A DNA stretch of 48,872 nucleotides from contig NZ_JAGEOK010000053.1 of the NCBI RefSeq assembly GCF_017573545.1, positions 1 through 48,872 on the forward strand, written 5' to 3'. Below are positions 47,695 to 48,872 of the stretch, one piece after another (the first letter of the stretch is position 1; every line of letters starts with the position of its first letter). The position numbers were made by a program, and so were the translations under genes. The DNA is from Actinomadura nitritigenes. GTDB lineage: Bacteria > Actinomycetota > Actinomycetes > Streptosporangiales > Streptosporangiaceae. The notes beneath the pieces are model-generated. The model worked only from the letters and a program-made list of their open reading frames with translations. It searched no databases and was not told the DNA's origin.

Positions 47695-48645
47695 TCAGCC
47701 GCGCGCCGCCTCCCAGCCCTGGACCAGCTCGGCGGTCGCGTCGCCGAGCAGCCCGACCCTCAGCCGCCCGTCCTCGCCCTGCTCGACCTGGACCCCGACC
47801 GGCCGCAGGTCGGGGACGCGGCCGCTGTAGAGGCCGGCGCGCTCCTCCATCCGCTCGTACTCCCCCGGCCGCCACCAGTAGACCTGCGGGCTGATCGGCC
47901 GCTCCCCGCTCCCGGCGAGCCGGGCCGCCGCCTCCTGCATCGTCTTGAGCGCGAGGACGAGGTGCTGGTCGCCGCCGATCTCGTGCACCGCGACGTACTC
48001 GGGCAGCGGGAAGGCGACGAGGGCGCCGAACGGCAGCGGCCCCGGGAAGTGGCGGCGCAGCACGTGCGCGTGGGCGCCGATGTAGCGGTGCTGCTCGCCG
48101 ATGTGCGCGATCTTCACCCCGTCGATGTCGGTGGCCTGCACGTAGTGCGGCTCGGCCTCGATGGAACGGGCCAGCGCGGCGCCGAACGCCTCGTGCTCGG
48201 GCACGTCGCCGAGGTCGGCCCGGTTCAGCGGGACGATCGAGTCGGGCAGGTCGGCGACGACCGTCTCCAGCAGCCCGGGGGCGAGCGGCCGGGTCACCAG
48301 CGCGGCCCGCATCCGCTCGTCGAGCGCGCTCTCCGGGTAGAGGCGGACGCGCAGGCTCCCCTGCTCCAGCATGCGCCGCGCGCCCCCGCCGGCGGGCGCG
48401 GCGGCGGGCCCGCGCTCGAACGCCTGGACGGCCCGGTCGGCGTACTGCGCGGCGAGGCCGGGCAGGTCGGCGCGCGAGTTGCGGCCGGCGTGGGCCCGCC
48501 ACTCGGAGATGTCCGCGCGCGCCTGCGAGCCGTCCTTGAACGTGATGGCGAGCGTGTTCGGGTCGGGCAGCGAGCACGGGTATCCGCGCCGTGCGAAGGC
48601 GTCGATGAGGGCGGCGGCGATGGCGTCGTTCGGGTTCATGGTCAT
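47695..48645 (-). CDS. DUF1444-like (YtpQ-related) protein
   Basis: About 316 residues, soluble. An N-terminal domain (MTMNPNDAIAAALIDAFARR, about 1-90) is followed by segments resembling the DUF1444 family: VRLYPESALDERM, DSIVPLNRADLGDVPEHEAF, VAFPLPEYVAVHEIGGDQHL. Function unknown. ATG 48645 or 48639 are both possible; neither has a clear ribosome site. It follows the partial gene at 48687 on the same strand by about 40 bases and converges with the GlcD-type gene. Assignment is by partial resemblance. Confidence 0.6.
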   Translation of the reverse strand: MTMNPNDAIAAALIDAFARRGYPCSLPDPNTLAITFKDGSQARADISEWRAHAGRNSRADLPGLAAQYADRAVQAFERGPAAAPAGGGARRMLEQGSLRVRLYPESALDERMRAALVTRPLAPGLLETVVADLPDSIVPLNRADLGDVPEHEAFGAALARSIEAEPHYVQATDIDGVKIAHIGEQHRYIGAHAHVLRRHFPGPLPFGALVAFPLPEYVAVHEIGGDQHLVLALKTMQEAAARLAGSGERPISPQVYWWRPGEYERMEERAGLYSGRVPDLRPVGVQVEQGEDGRLRVGLLGDATAELVQGWEAARG

Positions 48646-48686
48646 GTACGACCCGTCCCGGGCCGCCGGGGTTCCCGTGATCGCGA

Positions 48687-48872
48687 TCATTTCGCGTAGT
48701 AGCGGGTGAGGGCGGCGACGCAGGCGCCCTGGCGGGCCGGGTCGCCGGGGAACCTGCGGCGGCACTCCGGGCCGATCCACGACGGCGCGGCCGGGCGCGC
48801 GGTGCGCGGTCCGGACGGCACGTGCGGCCGCGGCGCGGGCCGGGGGCGGGGCCGCGGGCGCGGGTGCCGGTG
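48687..48872 (-). CDS. Arg/Pro-rich protein, C-terminal end (runs off the window)
   Basis: Only the last 61 codons are present. They begin with an RP-rich stretch (HRHPRPRPRPRPAPRPH) and end with a compact segment PSWIGPECRRRFPGDPARQG then ACVAALTRYYAK, with two cysteines. Similar Cys-containing tails end many actinomycete membrane or secreted proteins of unknown function. The upstream part is needed for any assignment. Confidence 0.55.
   Translation of the reverse strand, partial: HRHPRPRPRPRPAPRPHVPSGPRTARPAAPSWIGPECRRRFPGDPARQGACVAALTRYYAK

Noticed and set aside
1..48872. CRISPR array, rRNA operon, transposase or insertion sequence
   Set aside because: No regularly spaced repeats, rRNA-like sequence or transposase motifs were seen on either strand.

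Overview
The window is very GC-rich DNA whose genes use G or C at almost every third codon position. GTG and TTG starts, ATGA/GTGA/TTGA start-stop overlaps, two Lsr2 nucleoid proteins, a DyP-encapsulin pair, an actinobacterial-type cytochrome b, CASTOR/POLLUX-like channel and AfsA-like hotdog protein all point to a filamentous actinomycete chromosome, probably near Actinomadura/Streptosporangiales (inference). It carries about 45 protein genes and nine tRNA genes; no rRNA, transposase, integrase or CRISPR array was seen.

Left part (1-9.2 kb): the 5' end of an acyl-CoA dehydrogenase gene; a LysR regulator divergent from a two-gene hexarate catabolic operon (5-dehydro-4-deoxyglucarate dehydratase plus talarate/galactarate dehydratase); a compact array of nine minus-strand tRNA genes, several structurally abnormal; two tiny genes (one an LPFR-motif peptide); a PrmC-related methyltransferase; an Fe(II)/2-oxoglutarate oxygenase; a Cys-rich pentapeptide-repeat protein; and a coupled membrane protein/PrsW protease pair.

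9.2-22.1 kb: two transporter/LysR divergent pairs (MFS drug exporter, EamA exporter); a lone cytochrome b (qcrB) facing a lone cytochrome oxidase subunit I (ctaD); a DUF2795/zinc dehydrogenase operon; the dye-decolorizing peroxidase with its encapsulin shell, followed by a MerR regulator behind a large nested palindrome; and an SCP2-like protein.

22.2-37.2 kb: a PucR-type regulator, Ppx/GppA phosphatase, a second zinc dehydrogenase, an MFS transporter fused to three carboxypeptidase-regulatory-like domains, an NTF2-like protein, and a four-gene minus-strand operon (AfsA-like hotdog protein, a frameshifted membrane protein, a polyprenyl-synthetase-like enzyme with DDxxD motif, a PucR/CdaR-type regulator). 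The large-subunit catalase katE and another PucR-type regulator are divergent.

37.2 kb to end: tandem lsr2 paralogs, a CASTOR/POLLUX-like channel, small hypotheticals, an EamA transporter, a coupled pair of CNNM/CBS transporters, a small HTH protein with a strong, probably self-regulated leaderless promoter in operon with a Clp-N protein, a GlcD-type flavin oxidase, a DUF1444-like protein and the 3' end of an Arg/Pro-rich protein. Oxidative-stress functions (DyP-encapsulin, KatE) and alternative respiratory subunits recur. The most unusual items are the degenerate tRNA array, the AfsA/polyprenyl operon, the MFS fusion and the HTH-ClpN module.
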